A DNA stretch of 64,000 nt. Origin: Arthrobacter sp. B3I9 (GTDB taxonomy: Bacteria > Actinomycetota > Actinomycetes > Actinomycetales > Micrococcaceae). The translations under genes and the position numbers were made by a program. The first letter of the stretch is position 1. Each line of letters starts with the position of its first letter. Below, in pieces: positions 46,311-55,062 of the stretch. Below the pieces are notes generated by a model, which did no database searches, was not told the DNA's origin, and was given only the letters and a program-made list of their open reading frames with translations. The DNA lies in NCBI RefSeq assembly GCF_030816935.1, contig NZ_JAUSYO010000001.1:3596001-3660000 (forward strand). The letters run 5' to 3'.

Positions 46311-46439
46311 CTAGCGTGAAAAGACCATCATCAGTACCCCGGCCACGCAGGCCAGGATCCCGACGGCGAGATAAATCTTCCGGCCCTTGCTCCAGGATGC
46401 GAAGCCGGAGCCGGCCGGAGGCTGATTGCGTGGGGCCAC
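46311..46439 (-). CDS. 42-aa single-helix membrane peptide
   Basis: A GTG at 46439 (GAGAAG 5 bases upstream) starts VAPRNQPPAGSGFASWSKGR, followed by the helix IYLAVGILACVAGVLMMVF and Ser-Arg-stop. It lies 14 bases after the SDR stop and before the permease gene on the same strand. By analogy with the 43-aa partner at 35.8 kb it may assist the permease, but the sequences do not clearly match. Confidence 0.55.
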   Translation of the reverse strand: MAPRNQPPAGSGFASWSKGRKIYLAVGILACVAGVLMMVFSR

Positions 46440-46453
46440 AATGCTTCTCTTTC

Positions 46454-47221
46454 TTAGTGCATGTAGAGTCCGCCATCCACATTCAGCGTCTGGCCGGAGA
46501 TGTACCCGGCGTCCTCGCTGATGAGGAAGGCGATGGCTGCTGCGATGTCCCGGGTGGAACCAACGCGGTTGACCAGGAGGTCCTTGGTGAGTTCGTCCTT
46601 GCGTTCCTCGCTGAGGGTGCCGCCCATGATGTCGGTGTCGATGGGACCCGGTGAGATGGCGTTGACGGTGATGTCGTACTCGCCCAGCTCGCGGGCCGTC
46701 GCCCGGGTCAGGCCGATGACGCCCGCCTTGGCAACCGAATACGGGGTCTTGGAGAACGTGCCGCCGCCCCGCTGCGCGGAGACAGAAGAAATGTTCACGA
46801 TGCGCCCGATCCGGTTCTTGACCATGGACTCTGCAACGCGGCGGGTGGCGTAGTGGACACCGTTGAGGTTGATGTTCAATACGCGGTCCCATTCGGCTGC
46901 GTCGAGCTCCAAGTAGGGAACCGGTGAGCTCACGCCTGCCACGTTGGCCAGCGCAACGATCTGCGGCAGTTCCGCCTCGATGGCGTCGATGGCCGCACGC
47001 ACCGAGCTCTCGTCAGCTACGTTGGCGCCGGCGCCGAAGGCCTTGACGCCGTGCTCGGCGGCCAGCTCCTTGGCGGCGATCTTGCACATCGCGTCATCGA
47101 GATCGATGATGCCGATGTTCCAGCCCTGTGCCGCGAGGTAGCTGGCGGTGGCGCGGCCGATGCCTCGCTTGGAAACGGCGCCGGTGATGATGGCTGTGCG
47201 TTCAGTGGGGAAAGTGCTCAT
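46454..47221 (-). CDS. short-chain dehydrogenase/reductase of the sugar-acid operon
   Basis: 255 aa. Classical SDR: cofactor loop TGAVSKRGIGRATA, Asp after beta-2 (IGIIDLDD) indicating NAD, NVAG near 95, catalytic Ser in VNISSVSAQ, Tyr-x-x-x-Lys in TPYSVAKAG, and VNAISPGPIDTDI. It ends ISGQTLNVDGGLYMH. It is probably a polyol or ketose dehydrogenase; D-threitol dehydrogenase (DthD) of M. smegmatis is a functional analogue in a related context. It has an AGGAG site and lies 35 bases after the 3-hydroxyacyl-CoA-dehydrogenase-fold gene. Confidence 0.9.
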   Translation of the reverse strand: MSTFPTERTAIITGAVSKRGIGRATASYLAAQGWNIGIIDLDDAMCKIAAKELAAEHGVKAFGAGANVADESSVRAAIDAIEAELPQIVALANVAGVSSPVPYLELDAAEWDRVLNINLNGVHYATRRVAESMVKNRIGRIVNISSVSAQRGGGTFSKTPYSVAKAGVIGLTRATARELGEYDITVNAISPGPIDTDIMGGTLSEERKDELTKDLLVNRVGSTRDIAAAIAFLISEDAGYISGQTLNVDGGLYMH

Positions 47222-47256
47222 GGATGCTCCTGGAGTGGGAAGGAAAAGTTGGGGGC

Positions 47257-48243
47257 TCAGCTGATGGGGGCCGGACCGAGGTCCTCGATGAGCTTCTGCA
47301 TGGCCACGTAGGCCTTGTTGCGGTAGGCGATCAGTTCCGGGGTGCGCTCAGCAGGGACGTTGAGGAAGCCGCTGCCGGTCTTGGTGCCCAGCTTGCCGGC
47401 TTCCACCAGGTCACTGAGGATCTTCGGGGTTGCGAAGCGCTCAGGGAAGTCCGTCTGGAGGGACTTGTAGCAGAAGTTGTAGACGTCCAGACCGGCCATG
47501 TCGGCGATGGCGAAGGGCCCGAAGAACGGCAGCCGGAAGCCGAAGGTCGTGCGGACCAGGGTGTCGATGTCTTCCGCCGTCGCAATGTCCTGCTCCACCA
47601 GCTGCGCGGCTTCGTGGAACAGCGCGTACTGCAGCCGGTTGAGCACGAAGCCGGTGACGTCCTTGACCACGGCGGTCTGCTTGTTGGCCGCGTGGACCAG
47701 GTCGCGGACCGCACCGACGGTCTCTGCCGAGGTGCCGGCGTGAGGGATGATCTCCACGCCAGGAATGAACGGGGACGGGTTGGAGAAGTGCACGCCCAGG
47801 AAGCGTTCCGGGTTGCTGACCGGCTCGGACAGGTCCGCGATGGAGATCGTGGAGGTGTTGGAGCCGATGATGGCGTCGGGACGGGCGGCAGCGCTGATGC
47901 GGGCCAGCGTCTCGTGCTTGATGGCGATGACCTCGGGCACTGCTTCCTCGATGAAGTCCGCATCCGCCACGGCCTCCTCAATGTCCTTGGCGGCCCAGAG
48001 GTTTTGCCGCAGGATGTCGGTGGCGCCTTCGGGGAACAAGCCGTCGGCCACGAACTGGTCGGACTCGGTGAGGAGGCGCTCGTAGTTCTTCTGGGCAACT
48101 TCGGCGGAGACATCCGCCAGGGCGACCCGGGCGCCGCCGAGGGCCAGGACCTGGGCGATGCCGCCGCCCATGTAACCGGAGCCGACGACGGCGATCTTGC
48201 GGGCGGCGTTGACTGCGGCTGCGGTTTCTGGTGATTCGGTCAT
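47257..48243 (-). CDS. 3-hydroxyacyl-CoA-dehydrogenase-fold enzyme, probably a 3-hydroxy sugar-acid dehydrogenase
   Basis: 328 aa. Rossmann motif GSGYMGGGIAQVLALGG with Asp at the end of beta-2 (VALADVS), hence NAD. The catalytic His is in LGVHFSNPSPFIPGVEIIP and the partner Glu region is PGVEIIP. The C-terminal helical domain starts near 205 (VTGFVLNRLQYALFHEAAQL). The family includes 3-hydroxybutyryl-CoA, L-carnitine and L-gulonate 3-dehydrogenases. In an operon without CoA genes, oxidation of a C3-OH of an aldonate is more likely than acyl-CoA chemistry. It overlaps nothing and is 2 bases after the RpiB-like stop. Confidence 0.85.
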   Translation of the reverse strand: MTESPETAAAVNAARKIAVVGSGYMGGGIAQVLALGGARVALADVSAEVAQKNYERLLTESDQFVADGLFPEGATDILRQNLWAAKDIEEAVADADFIEEAVPEVIAIKHETLARISAAARPDAIIGSNTSTISIADLSEPVSNPERFLGVHFSNPSPFIPGVEIIPHAGTSAETVGAVRDLVHAANKQTAVVKDVTGFVLNRLQYALFHEAAQLVEQDIATAEDIDTLVRTTFGFRLPFFGPFAIADMAGLDVYNFCYKSLQTDFPERFATPKILSDLVEAGKLGTKTGSGFLNVPAERTPELIAYRNKAYVAMQKLIEDLGPAPIS

Positions 48244-48245
48244 GT

Positions 48246-48728
48246 TCAGACTGCCTTTGAGTATTCGGGTTCGTACGAGCAGATGGCATCCACCTTGGCG
48301 GCGGAGGAGGAGTTCTCATCGAAGCGGTGGTTCAACCATTCGCCGACGAGCTTTTTGGCGAGTTCCAAGCCGATGACGCGCTGGCCCATGGTGAGGACCT
48401 GGGCGTTGTTGCTCAGGACGGAGCGTTCCACGGAGTAGCTGTCGTGCGCGGTAACGGCCCGGATCCCGGGGACCTTGTTGGCTGCGATGGCAACGCCGAG
48501 GCCCGTTCCGCAGATCAGGAGCGCGCGGTCGGCTTCGCCCTCGGCGACTTTCCGGGCGGCGGTGACAGCGAGGTGCGGGTAGGCAGTGGAGTCGTCGGCG
48601 GCAACGCCGATGTCCACCACCGAGGCGACGCGCGGGTCCGCTTCGAGGAATGCCTTGAGGGCGTTCTTGTATTCGACTCCGGCCTCATCGTTGCCGACGA
48701 CGATGCGCCAGCCTGATTGTGTGCTCAT
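48246..48728 (-). CDS. RpiB-like sugar phosphate isomerase (DerI-like)
   Basis: 160 aa. Ribose-5-phosphate isomerase B family: the N-terminus [20 protein letters not shown], catalytic Cys in [20 protein letters not shown], then [20 protein letters not shown] and LTMGQRVIG. In tetritol catabolism this fold converts D-erythrulose 4-phosphate to D-erythrose 4-phosphate, which fits the neighbouring kinase and TPI-like genes. Its start overlaps the kinase stop by 4 bases (ATGA), so they are translationally coupled. Confidence 0.9.
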   Translation of the reverse strand: MSTQSGWRIVVGNDEAGVEYKNALKAFLEADPRVASVVDIGVAADDSTAYPHLAVTAARKVAEGEADRALLICGTGLGVAIAANKVPGIRAVTAHDSYSVERSVLSNNAQVLTMGQRVIGLELAKKLVGEWLNHRFDENSSSAAKVDAICSYEPEYSKAV

Positions 48729-50527
48729 GCTTTAGCTCCTTGTTCCGCCGACCCGTCATCAGCGGGCCCGGCGTCGGTGTATGCAGTATCGGTGGGTGCA
48801 GCGTCTGAATGTGTGCTCTCGACGTATTTTGAAATCCGTGTCGCGATCAGTCCGAAGGAGACCGCGCCGGGGTCCGGGTGTCCCAGGCTCTTTTCGGCCA
48901 GCGGACGGGCGCGGCCCTTGAGCGGGCGGAGTTCGGCCGTCGCGTCGGCGGCTTGCGTTGCTGCTGCGGCCGCCTCGGTCAGGGCGCCGGCCACGGAGTT
49001 CCCTTCCTCGAGCGCGTTTAGGAAGGCGTCCCGGAAGGGCAGAAGGGCATCGACCATGGTTTTGTCGCCGGGTTCGGCCTTGCCGAGTTCGGTGATGGCA
49101 TTGCTGAAGGCGCTGACTGCCGCGGCGGCGTCCTCGCGGGAGTAGTGGTTCCGGTTCCCCAGGGCATGCCCGGCCGCGATGACCGCCGAACCCCACAATG
49201 CCCCGGAGGTCCCGCCAGCCCGTTCGCTCCACGCCTCACCGGCCGCGGCCAGCACCCGCTCCGGCGAAGCACCGCCGGACGTGGCCGCTGCCTGCTCTGC
49301 TGCGGCAACCGCCGCGTCCACACCGCGGCGCATCCCGATCCCGTGGTCACCGTCCCCGGCGATCGCATCCAGGTCGCCCAGTTCCGCTTCATGCTCGACG
49401 ACGACGTCACGCACCTGCCCGAGCACGGCCGCGGCCTGCCCGCCCAGGACCGCCGCCGCCGTCGTGGCCTGTTCGGATTCCTCAGCGGCCGCGTCATCGG
49501 CTGCGGCGACTTCCCGGCGCGCCCGCGGGGCGAGGTTGCCCTTCCGGAACGCCGGAGTGTCCGCCGGCGCTGCCCAGTACTGCTCGAGCTCATCATCAAG
49601 CCACAGCAGGGTCAGGGAGAGCCCGGACATGTCCAGGCTGGTGACCAGCTCCCCGCACTCGGGCTCCACGACCGTCAGGCCCGCGGCGTCAAGCAGCTTT
49701 TCGATCTTCCCGAAGAGCAGGAACAGCTCGTCGTACTTGACCGTGCCGAGGCCGTTGACGATCGCCACGACGCGCGTGCCGGCGTCCTCGGGCTTGTCCG
49801 CCAACAGCCGGGAAACCAGCAGCTCAGCCAGTTCGGAGGCGGTGGGCATGGGATGTTCGGAAATCCCCGGCTCGCCGTGGATGCCAAGACCCAGCGACAT
49901 CTGCCCGGCCGGCACGGTGAACAGCGGTTCGCTGGCGCCGGGCAGGGTGCAGCCGTCGAAGGCAACGCCGAGGGAACGGGTCCGGTAGTTGGTCTTGACC
50001 GCCAGCCGCTCCACCTCATCCAGGTCCAGGCCCGCCTCGGCGGCGGCGCCCGCGACCTTGAAGACCGTCAGGTCCCCGGCGATCCCGCGCCGTTTCTCGA
50101 TCTGTTCCAGCGGTGCGCTGGCGATGTCGTCTGTGACCAGAACGGTGCGGGTCTCGATGCCCTCGGCGTTCAGGCGCAGCTGGGCCTGGCCGAAGTGCAG
50201 GACATCGCCCGCGTAATTGCCGTAGCTCAGCAGCACGCCGCCGCCGGCATTGGCGGCCTTCGCCACCCGGTAAACCTGTCCTGCGGCCGGCGAGGCGAAC
50301 ATGTTCCCGCATGCCGATCCGGCGGCCAGGCCCGGACCCACCAGTCCAGCGAAGGCCGGGTAATGCCCGGAGCCGCCGCCGATCACGAGGGCCACCTGGC
50401 CGGCAGTCATCTCGGTGGACCGGACCACGCCGCCGTCCACCCGGGCCACATAGCCGCGGTTCGCGGCAACGAAGCCGTCCAGCGCCTCATCCGCAAAATC
50501 AGCGGGATTATCGAAAATCTGGGTCAT
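48725..50527 (-). CDS. fused DhaK-DhaL type ketose kinase (dihydroxyacetone/erythrulose kinase)
   Basis: 600 aa. The DhaK half starts [20 protein letters not shown], with [18 protein letters not shown] and [10 protein letters not shown], and the substrate-binding His in [14 protein letters not shown] near residue 215. An acidic Ala-rich linker (~345-370) leads to the DhaL half with the ATP/Mg site [15 protein letters not shown] near 392. The single-chain ATP-dependent form resembles dihydroxyacetone kinase, and the erythrulose kinases (DerK/LerK) belong to the same family. Operon context favours L-erythrulose phosphorylation. Confidence 0.92.
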   Translation of the reverse strand: MTQIFDNPADFADEALDGFVAANRGYVARVDGGVVRSTEMTAGQVALVIGGGSGHYPAFAGLVGPGLAAGSACGNMFASPAAGQVYRVAKAANAGGGVLLSYGNYAGDVLHFGQAQLRLNAEGIETRTVLVTDDIASAPLEQIEKRRGIAGDLTVFKVAGAAAEAGLDLDEVERLAVKTNYRTRSLGVAFDGCTLPGASEPLFTVPAGQMSLGLGIHGEPGISEHPMPTASELAELLVSRLLADKPEDAGTRVVAIVNGLGTVKYDELFLLFGKIEKLLDAAGLTVVEPECGELVTSLDMSGLSLTLLWLDDELEQYWAAPADTPAFRKGNLAPRARREVAAADDAAAEESEQATTAAAVLGGQAAAVLGQVRDVVVEHEAELGDLDAIAGDGDHGIGMRRGVDAAVAAAEQAAATSGGASPERVLAAAGEAWSERAGGTSGALWGSAVIAAGHALGNRNHYSREDAAAAVSAFSNAITELGKAEPGDKTMVDALLPFRDAFLNALEEGNSVAGALTEAAAAATQAADATAELRPLKGRARPLAEKSLGHPDPGAVSFGLIATRISKYVESTHSDAAPTDTAYTDAGPADDGSAEQGAKA

Positions 50528-50602
50528 GGTTTCCTCATTGAATCCGTTGTGGAATAGTCATGCCGGTCTGCGTCAGACGCCGGTGCGTCCGACGCCGGTG
50601 CG

Positions 50603-51607
50603 TCAGACGCGGGCGGGTTCCGTCGTTGCCGGCTGCTGGTGGCCCTGGGCGACCTTGCTCTGGCCGAGGGCGTAGCCGTCCTTCTTTGGCAGGACGTGGC
50701 GGCGCAGGTAGTCCTGGTTGCTGGCCGTGATGGAAAGCCCGTCGCCGCCGTAGTGCTCCGTGCAGAGAATCCCCTGGAAGCCCACGGACAGGGCAACCTT
50801 GAAGGCCTCGCGGTAGTTGATCAAGCCGGACTCCATCGGGGTTGGCATGGCGACGTAGCTGTCCCGGGCCACGTCCTCATCGCGGAGGTAGTTCTTCATG
50901 TGCCAGTAGTTCGAGTAGGGCAAGGTCTTGGCGAGCACTTCCCGCCAGTCCTCGATCGGGCGGTGCAGGCGGATCAGGTTCCCGGTATCAGGATTGAGGC
51001 CCACGTTGTGGAGTCCGATGTCCTGGACCAGCTGGACGGACATATCCGCCGTGCCGACGAAGGTGTCCTCGTACATTTCCAGGGAGAGCAGGAGACCAAC
51101 TTCTGCTGCGTGGCGGCCCAGTTCACGGAAACGCGCTACGGCGTTGTCCCAGGCTTCCTTGTCCCCCACCGGGTCCTTGTAGCCGTCAACCGTCCAGAAC
51201 CAGAGCTGCTTCTGCTGCTCCGGCGTGATCGCCTGGTGCAGGCCGACCGAAACCACCTCGCAGCCGAGCTCGGCGGCAGCATCGATGGTGCGGTGGCTAT
51301 AGGCCAGGTTCGCCTCCCAGTTGCGCTCGTCGATGACGCTGCGACGGATGGCCGATATAGCGGGAAGGCCAATTCCCACGTTCTCCGCGGTCTGCTTGAA
51401 CTCAGCGAGTCGGGCAGGGCTCAGATCGCCGGGGCGGACCCAGCTGTCCGTGAGGTCGGCAAGCGCGAAGCCGGCTTCCTTGACCTCCGTGAGGACCTCG
51501 GCCCAGGCGGAGGCATCGGCGTCGTTGATGTGTTTGCCTTGGCTGTCGGTTCCCGGGAACGGCAGAAGCGCTCCTGTGATGGGCCAGTTTTCCGCTGTAT
51601 AGGCCAT
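50603..51607 (-). CDS. xylose-isomerase-like TIM-barrel enzyme (isomerase or 3-oxo-acid decarboxylase type)
   Basis: 334 aa from the ATG at 51607 (GAAGGAG upstream). Metal-binding residues are recognisable: Glu in SLEMYEDTFVG (~174), Asp in GLNPDTGNLIRLH (~206), His in YWHMKNYL (~234) and Glu in CTEHYGGDG (~284). This fold covers sugar phosphate isomerases/epimerases, 2-oxo-tetronate isomerase and, in D-apionate catabolism, the decarboxylase OiaC that yields L-erythrulose. It is the first gene of the long operon, 27 bases after a putative operator. Confidence 0.87.
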   Translation of the reverse strand: MAYTAENWPITGALLPFPGTDSQGKHINDADASAWAEVLTEVKEAGFALADLTDSWVRPGDLSPARLAEFKQTAENVGIGLPAISAIRRSVIDERNWEANLAYSHRTIDAAAELGCEVVSVGLHQAITPEQQKQLWFWTVDGYKDPVGDKEAWDNAVARFRELGRHAAEVGLLLSLEMYEDTFVGTADMSVQLVQDIGLHNVGLNPDTGNLIRLHRPIEDWREVLAKTLPYSNYWHMKNYLRDEDVARDSYVAMPTPMESGLINYREAFKVALSVGFQGILCTEHYGGDGLSITASNQDYLRRHVLPKKDGYALGQSKVAQGHQQPATTEPARV

Positions 51608-51633
51608 GGGTCACTCCTTCGTGCGATCCTGTT

Positions 51634-51643
51634 TCCTATAGGA
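51634..51643. promoter_or_regulatory. operator TCCTATAGGA before the long catabolic operon
   Basis: Perfect 10-bp palindrome. On the minus strand a TTGACA lies at 51664-51669, so the site falls about where the -10 would be. Matching sites precede the other two units of the regulon (54185 and 54987). Confidence 0.7.
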
Positions 51644-51671
51644 TTCAGCATCTTGGCCGATGTTGTCAAGC

Positions 51672-52793
51672 TCACATTTGGAGCTGCCGCCTCTTTGCCG
51701 CGAAAGCCGCCGTCTCGAAGACCTCCGGGTTCAGGACGTTGGCCGGTCGCTCCCCTGCCGCAACCGCCAGGATCGACGAAAGGGCGCTGGCCGACACATC
51801 GCGGGTGAAGTCCTCGGTCCAGCAGAGTGAATGCGGGGAAAGCACCACGTTGTCGAAGGTGAGCAGCTCGTCATCGGGCAGGAGGGGCTCCGGCTCGAAC
51901 ACGTCCAGTCCGGCGCCGGCGATACCGCCGCGCCGCAGGGCGTCCCGAAGGGCGTCCGTATCCACAAGTTTTCCGCGGCCGATGTTGATCAGGTAAGCGC
52001 TGGACTTCATCCGGGCCAGGGCAGCGGTGTCGATCAAGTTTTCCGTCTCCGGCGTCAGTGCGGCACAAAGCACAACGTAGTCCGAGCGCTCCAGGAGTTC
52101 GTTCAGGCCCAGCAACTCGACGCCGAGCTCGGCGGCCTCCGCGTGGCGGCCGCTACGGTTATTGCCCACCACGTTCAGCCCAAGCGGGGCCAGCAGGCGC
52201 GCGAGCTCGGCGCCGACGCTGCCGAAACCCACGATCCCGACCGTTTGGCCCACCAGCGGCGCCCCGCGGTAGTGCTCGCGGCGGGCCCAGTCCGAAGTCC
52301 GCGTCAGCCGGTCCTTGGCCAGCAGCTTATGCGAAAGCGCCAGAAGGAGAGTCAGTCCCGCCACCGCCAAGGGCCGGCGGATGGCATCCGGCGTATTCGT
52401 GACAACGACGCCGGCGCGGGTGCACGCGTCCAGGTCGATGGTTTCGTAACCTGCCCCGAACCGGGCAATCAGCTTCAGGTCCGGGGCGTGGTCCACGGTG
52501 CGCGAGTCGAAGGTGATGTGACCCAGCGACAGAACGGCATTTACACCGGAGAGGTCGGGCAGGGGAACCGGGTCCGTGTAACTGGGCAGAACCCTCCAGC
52601 TGATGCCTTGCTCGTTAAGCCGGCCCAACCCCAAGTCACCGTGGATCGAGCTTCCATCCGGCCGGGCAGCATCGGCCGTGACCGCAACGGTAAAAGGTGA
52701 GCGGGTGGTTCCCGCCGGCTGGGTGGTTCCCGCCGGCACGGCGGCCGCCTGGGTGGCGGCCGCCGTCGTCAATTCGTTGGTGCTAGTGCTCAC
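51672..52793 (-). CDS. D-isomer-specific 2-hydroxyacid dehydrogenase
   Basis: 373 aa, with a GTG start at 52793 overlapping the permease stop by 4 bases (GTGA). Catalytic domain at ~30-125 and ~325-370. NAD domain with GIVGFGSVGAELARLL (~183) and Asn instead of Asp after beta-2 (VVGNNRSGRH), which may permit NADP. Catalytic Arg is in NIGRGKLVDTDALRDAL, Glu in VFEPEPLL and His in LSPHSLCWTEDF. A Thr/Ala/Pro-rich ~30-residue N-terminal extension is extra. By family it reduces a 2-oxo acid or oxidises a 2-hydroxy acid; a sugar acid such as a tetronate or 2-keto-aldonate is probable here. Confidence 0.9.
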   Translation of the reverse strand: MSTSTNELTTAAATQAAAVPAGTTQPAGTTRSPFTVAVTADAARPDGSSIHGDLGLGRLNEQGISWRVLPSYTDPVPLPDLSGVNAVLSLGHITFDSRTVDHAPDLKLIARFGAGYETIDLDACTRAGVVVTNTPDAIRRPLAVAGLTLLLALSHKLLAKDRLTRTSDWARREHYRGAPLVGQTVGIVGFGSVGAELARLLAPLGLNVVGNNRSGRHAEAAELGVELLGLNELLERSDYVVLCAALTPETENLIDTAALARMKSSAYLINIGRGKLVDTDALRDALRRGGIAGAGLDVFEPEPLLPDDELLTFDNVVLSPHSLCWTEDFTRDVSASALSSILAVAAGERPANVLNPEVFETAAFAAKRRQLQM

Positions 52794-54130
52794 GCGTCGA
52801 TTCCACTTTCCGTCTTGCTTGCGTTTGTCTTGTCCTTGATGGGCTCGCGGACGAGGACACCGTAGGCCACGGCAGCGAGGGCGGCGATGACGCCGCCGAT
52901 CACGAACGACGGCGCATAGGAGCCCGTGGCGTCGGCGATCACACCGGTGAGCAGCGGGGCAAAGGCACCACCGAAGTAGCCGCCGAAGTTCTGGATGGCG
53001 CCAACCGACGCCACTTGGGAGTTGTCCACGACGTCACCGGGCATGGCCCAGGCCGCTGCCTGCATGGTGGCGACGAAGCCCAGCGCCACGGTCATCACGG
53101 CGATAGCGAGCGGGAGGGAATCGACAAACGGGATGAGGCAGATCAGGATGCCTGCGACTACAGCAGCAACGGACATCACATGGCGCTTAGCCAGCAGAGG
53201 GTCACGGCCCGCCTTCTTGGAGTAGCGCGTCATAACCCAGCCGCCGGTAATGCCCAGGATGGCCGCACCGAGGTATGGCACTGAGGCCAGCCAGCCGGAG
53301 CTTGCGATGCTCGCGCCACGCTCTTCCTGCAGGTAGAGCGGAAGGAAGACGATGAAGATGTTCCAGATCCAGATGACACAGAAGAAGCCAGCCATCATGC
53401 CCCAGATCTGGCGGTGCTTGAAGAGTCCCAGCCAGGAGACCTTCTTGGCGGTCAGGACCTGCGTGGCGCGCTGGCTTTCGATGTACTCCAATTCCTCAGC
53501 GCTGATGCGCTTGTGCTCTTCGGGAGCCCTGTAGTACATGAAGAACGCAAGGGCCAGGACGAGGCCGGCGACGCCGAGGAAGAGGAAGATGGCCTGCCAA
53601 CCGAAGGCGAGCATGATTGCCGTCAGGACGGGAGGGGCGATCGCGGGACCCCACTTGGAGCCGCTGTCCCAGATGGCGGTGGCCTGTCCGCGCTCAGCAC
53701 GGGGGAACCAGTCAGCGGTGAGCCTGGCCGAGGCCGGTGCGTTGGGGGCTTCGGTGACGCCGAGCAGGAAGCGGAAGGTGACGAACTGCCACATCTTGCC
53801 GCCGATAGCCATCAGCGCGGTGGCGATGCTCCAGCCCGCGATCGCGAGGAAGTACATCCGGCGGGCACCCAGTTTGTCGACAAGCCAGCCGACGGGCAGC
53901 TGGGCAAAGGCGTAGGTCCAGGAAAAGACTGTGCCTAAGAGTCCGATGTCCGTCCGGCTCATGCCGAAATCCTTGATCAGCTGCGGCGCGGCAATGGAGA
54001 TCGCACTGCGGTCCATGTAGTTGATGATGCCGGCGGCGAGCGCCCAGCCGAGGATCCACCACCTCAGATTCTTAATGGTGCGGCGCGTTGCTGATTCCCT
54101 GGGCCCTGCGGCCAAAGCTTCTGTTTGCAC
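52790..54130 (-). CDS. ACS-family MFS transporter (sugar-acid permease, DgoT/GudP-like)
   Basis: 446 aa, GTG start at 54130 (GGGAG upstream). Twelve helices with GIINYMDRSAISIAAPQLIK, the loop GWLVDKLGARRMYF, helix 4-5 FRFLLGVTEAPNAPASARLT, ADWFPRAERGQATAIWDSGS and a central loop with EEHKRISAEELEYIESQ. That pattern is typical of D-galactonate/glucarate-type symporters. It heads the unit with the 2-hydroxyacid dehydrogenase gene and has its own operator 55 bases upstream. Confidence 0.93.
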   Translation of the reverse strand: MQTEALAAGPRESATRRTIKNLRWWILGWALAAGIINYMDRSAISIAAPQLIKDFGMSRTDIGLLGTVFSWTYAFAQLPVGWLVDKLGARRMYFLAIAGWSIATALMAIGGKMWQFVTFRFLLGVTEAPNAPASARLTADWFPRAERGQATAIWDSGSKWGPAIAPPVLTAIMLAFGWQAIFLFLGVAGLVLALAFFMYYRAPEEHKRISAEELEYIESQRATQVLTAKKVSWLGLFKHRQIWGMMAGFFCVIWIWNIFIVFLPLYLQEERGASIASSGWLASVPYLGAAILGITGGWVMTRYSKKAGRDPLLAKRHVMSVAAVVAGILICLIPFVDSLPLAIAVMTVALGFVATMQAAAWAMPGDVVDNSQVASVGAIQNFGGYFGGAFAPLLTGVIADATGSYAPSFVIGGVIAALAAVAYGVLVREPIKDKTNASKTESGIDA

Positions 54131-54184
54131 TCTTCACTCCCTCGTGACTTGCGGTGCTGGCACCATAGCCCGCACAGTCGAAGA

Positions 54185-54194
54185 TCCTATAGGG
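54185..54194. promoter_or_regulatory. operator TCCTATAGGG before the permease-dehydrogenase unit
   Basis: One mismatch from the perfect palindrome TCCTATAGGA found at 51634 and 54987. It lies 55 bases before the permease start codon, between that gene and the GntR gene. Confidence 0.65.
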
Positions 54195-54268
54195 TCTTTG
54201 ATCCGCTGTGAAGAGAGTCACATAAATAGCGGATTATGACCTTCGGGACCCGCTGTAGGGAGGCTCAG

Positions 54269-54979
54269 TTACTCTGCCGGAGCGTCAGCGATGGCGCGGC
54301 CACGCACGTTCCGCACGTGCTCCGCCATGGCCGCTGCAGCCTTTTCAGGGTCCCCTGAGGAAAACGCGTCGAGGACCGACTGGTGCTCGGCGATTGCCTG
54401 TTCCGCGTCCGTGATCCCGACGCCGCCGAACAACCGGAAGCGCTGGACCTGGCCGCCGAGGGCGGAATAGGCGGCCACCATGAACTGGTTGCCCGTCTGC
54501 TCCGCGATCAACCGGTGGAACCGCTCGTCGGCCTCCAGATAGTCACGGAACTCCGCGAACGAGGGGCCGCGCCGGGCCTTCTTCAGGTCGGCGACAGCCT
54601 CGGCCAGCGCGGCATGGTCCGTTGGCGTCAACCGGGCGCATGCCAGCCGGGCGTTGACTGGCTCTATGGCGAGCCGCGCTTCCATGAGTTCCGCAAAGTC
54701 CTCCTGCGTGAACATCGGCGCAACCCGGTAGCCCTTGAGGGCGACGCGGCGGACCATTCCGGTATGTTCGAGCCGTGCGAGCGCCTCGCGCACCGGCGTG
54801 GGAGAAACATTGAGCTCCCGGGCGGTTCCATCGATGCTCACCGCTGCCCCGGGTTCGAGCCGCCCGTCGATGAGCGACGCCAGCAGTTCTTCATAGACAT
54901 GGTCGGCGAGGACCTGGCGGCTGACAGGACGGCCCGTTTGGTAGCCCTCAGGGCGACTCCCGGAGGAAGCTAATTGCAT
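54269..54979 (-). CDS. GntR family (FadR/FCD-type) transcriptional regulator
   Basis: 236 aa. Winged helix at ~20-85: DHVYEELLASLIDGRLEPGA, then ARELNVSPTPVREALARLEH and MVRRVALKGYRVA. FCD ligand domain at ~95-225: EARLAIEPVNARLA, then ADERFHRLIAEQTGNQFM and AIAEHQSVLDAFSSGDPEKA, whose Asp/His residues bind a metal-chelated acid ligand in relatives. Such regulators usually sense a sugar acid and repress its catabolic operon. A palindromic operator overlaps its ribosome site, so it is probably autoregulated. Confidence 0.93.
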   Translation of the reverse strand: MQLASSGSRPEGYQTGRPVSRQVLADHVYEELLASLIDGRLEPGAAVSIDGTARELNVSPTPVREALARLEHTGMVRRVALKGYRVAPMFTQEDFAELMEARLAIEPVNARLACARLTPTDHAALAEAVADLKKARRGPSFAEFRDYLEADERFHRLIAEQTGNQFMVAAYSALGGQVQRFRLFGGVGITDAEQAIAEHQSVLDAFSSGDPEKAAAAMAEHVRNVRGRAIADAPAE

Positions 54980-54986
54980 GTTTAAA

Positions 54987-54996
54987 TCCTATAGGA
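54987..54996. promoter_or_regulatory. operator TCCTATAGGA overlapping the GntR ribosome site
   Basis: Perfect palindrome starting 8 bases before the GntR start codon (54979). Identical to the site at 51634, which supports autorepression by this GntR. Confidence 0.7.
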
Positions 54997-55062
54997 CAGG
55001 GACAGGCCCATCCTCAGCGTGACATACCCGTCCCTTTCCAGGGACTTGCCAGTCCTTAAGGT

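Noticed and set aside
47257..48243. Fatty-acid beta-oxidation 3-hydroxyacyl-CoA dehydrogenase
   Set aside because: No thiolase, hydratase or acyl-CoA ligase is nearby; all neighbours are sugar-acid and sugar-phosphate genes.
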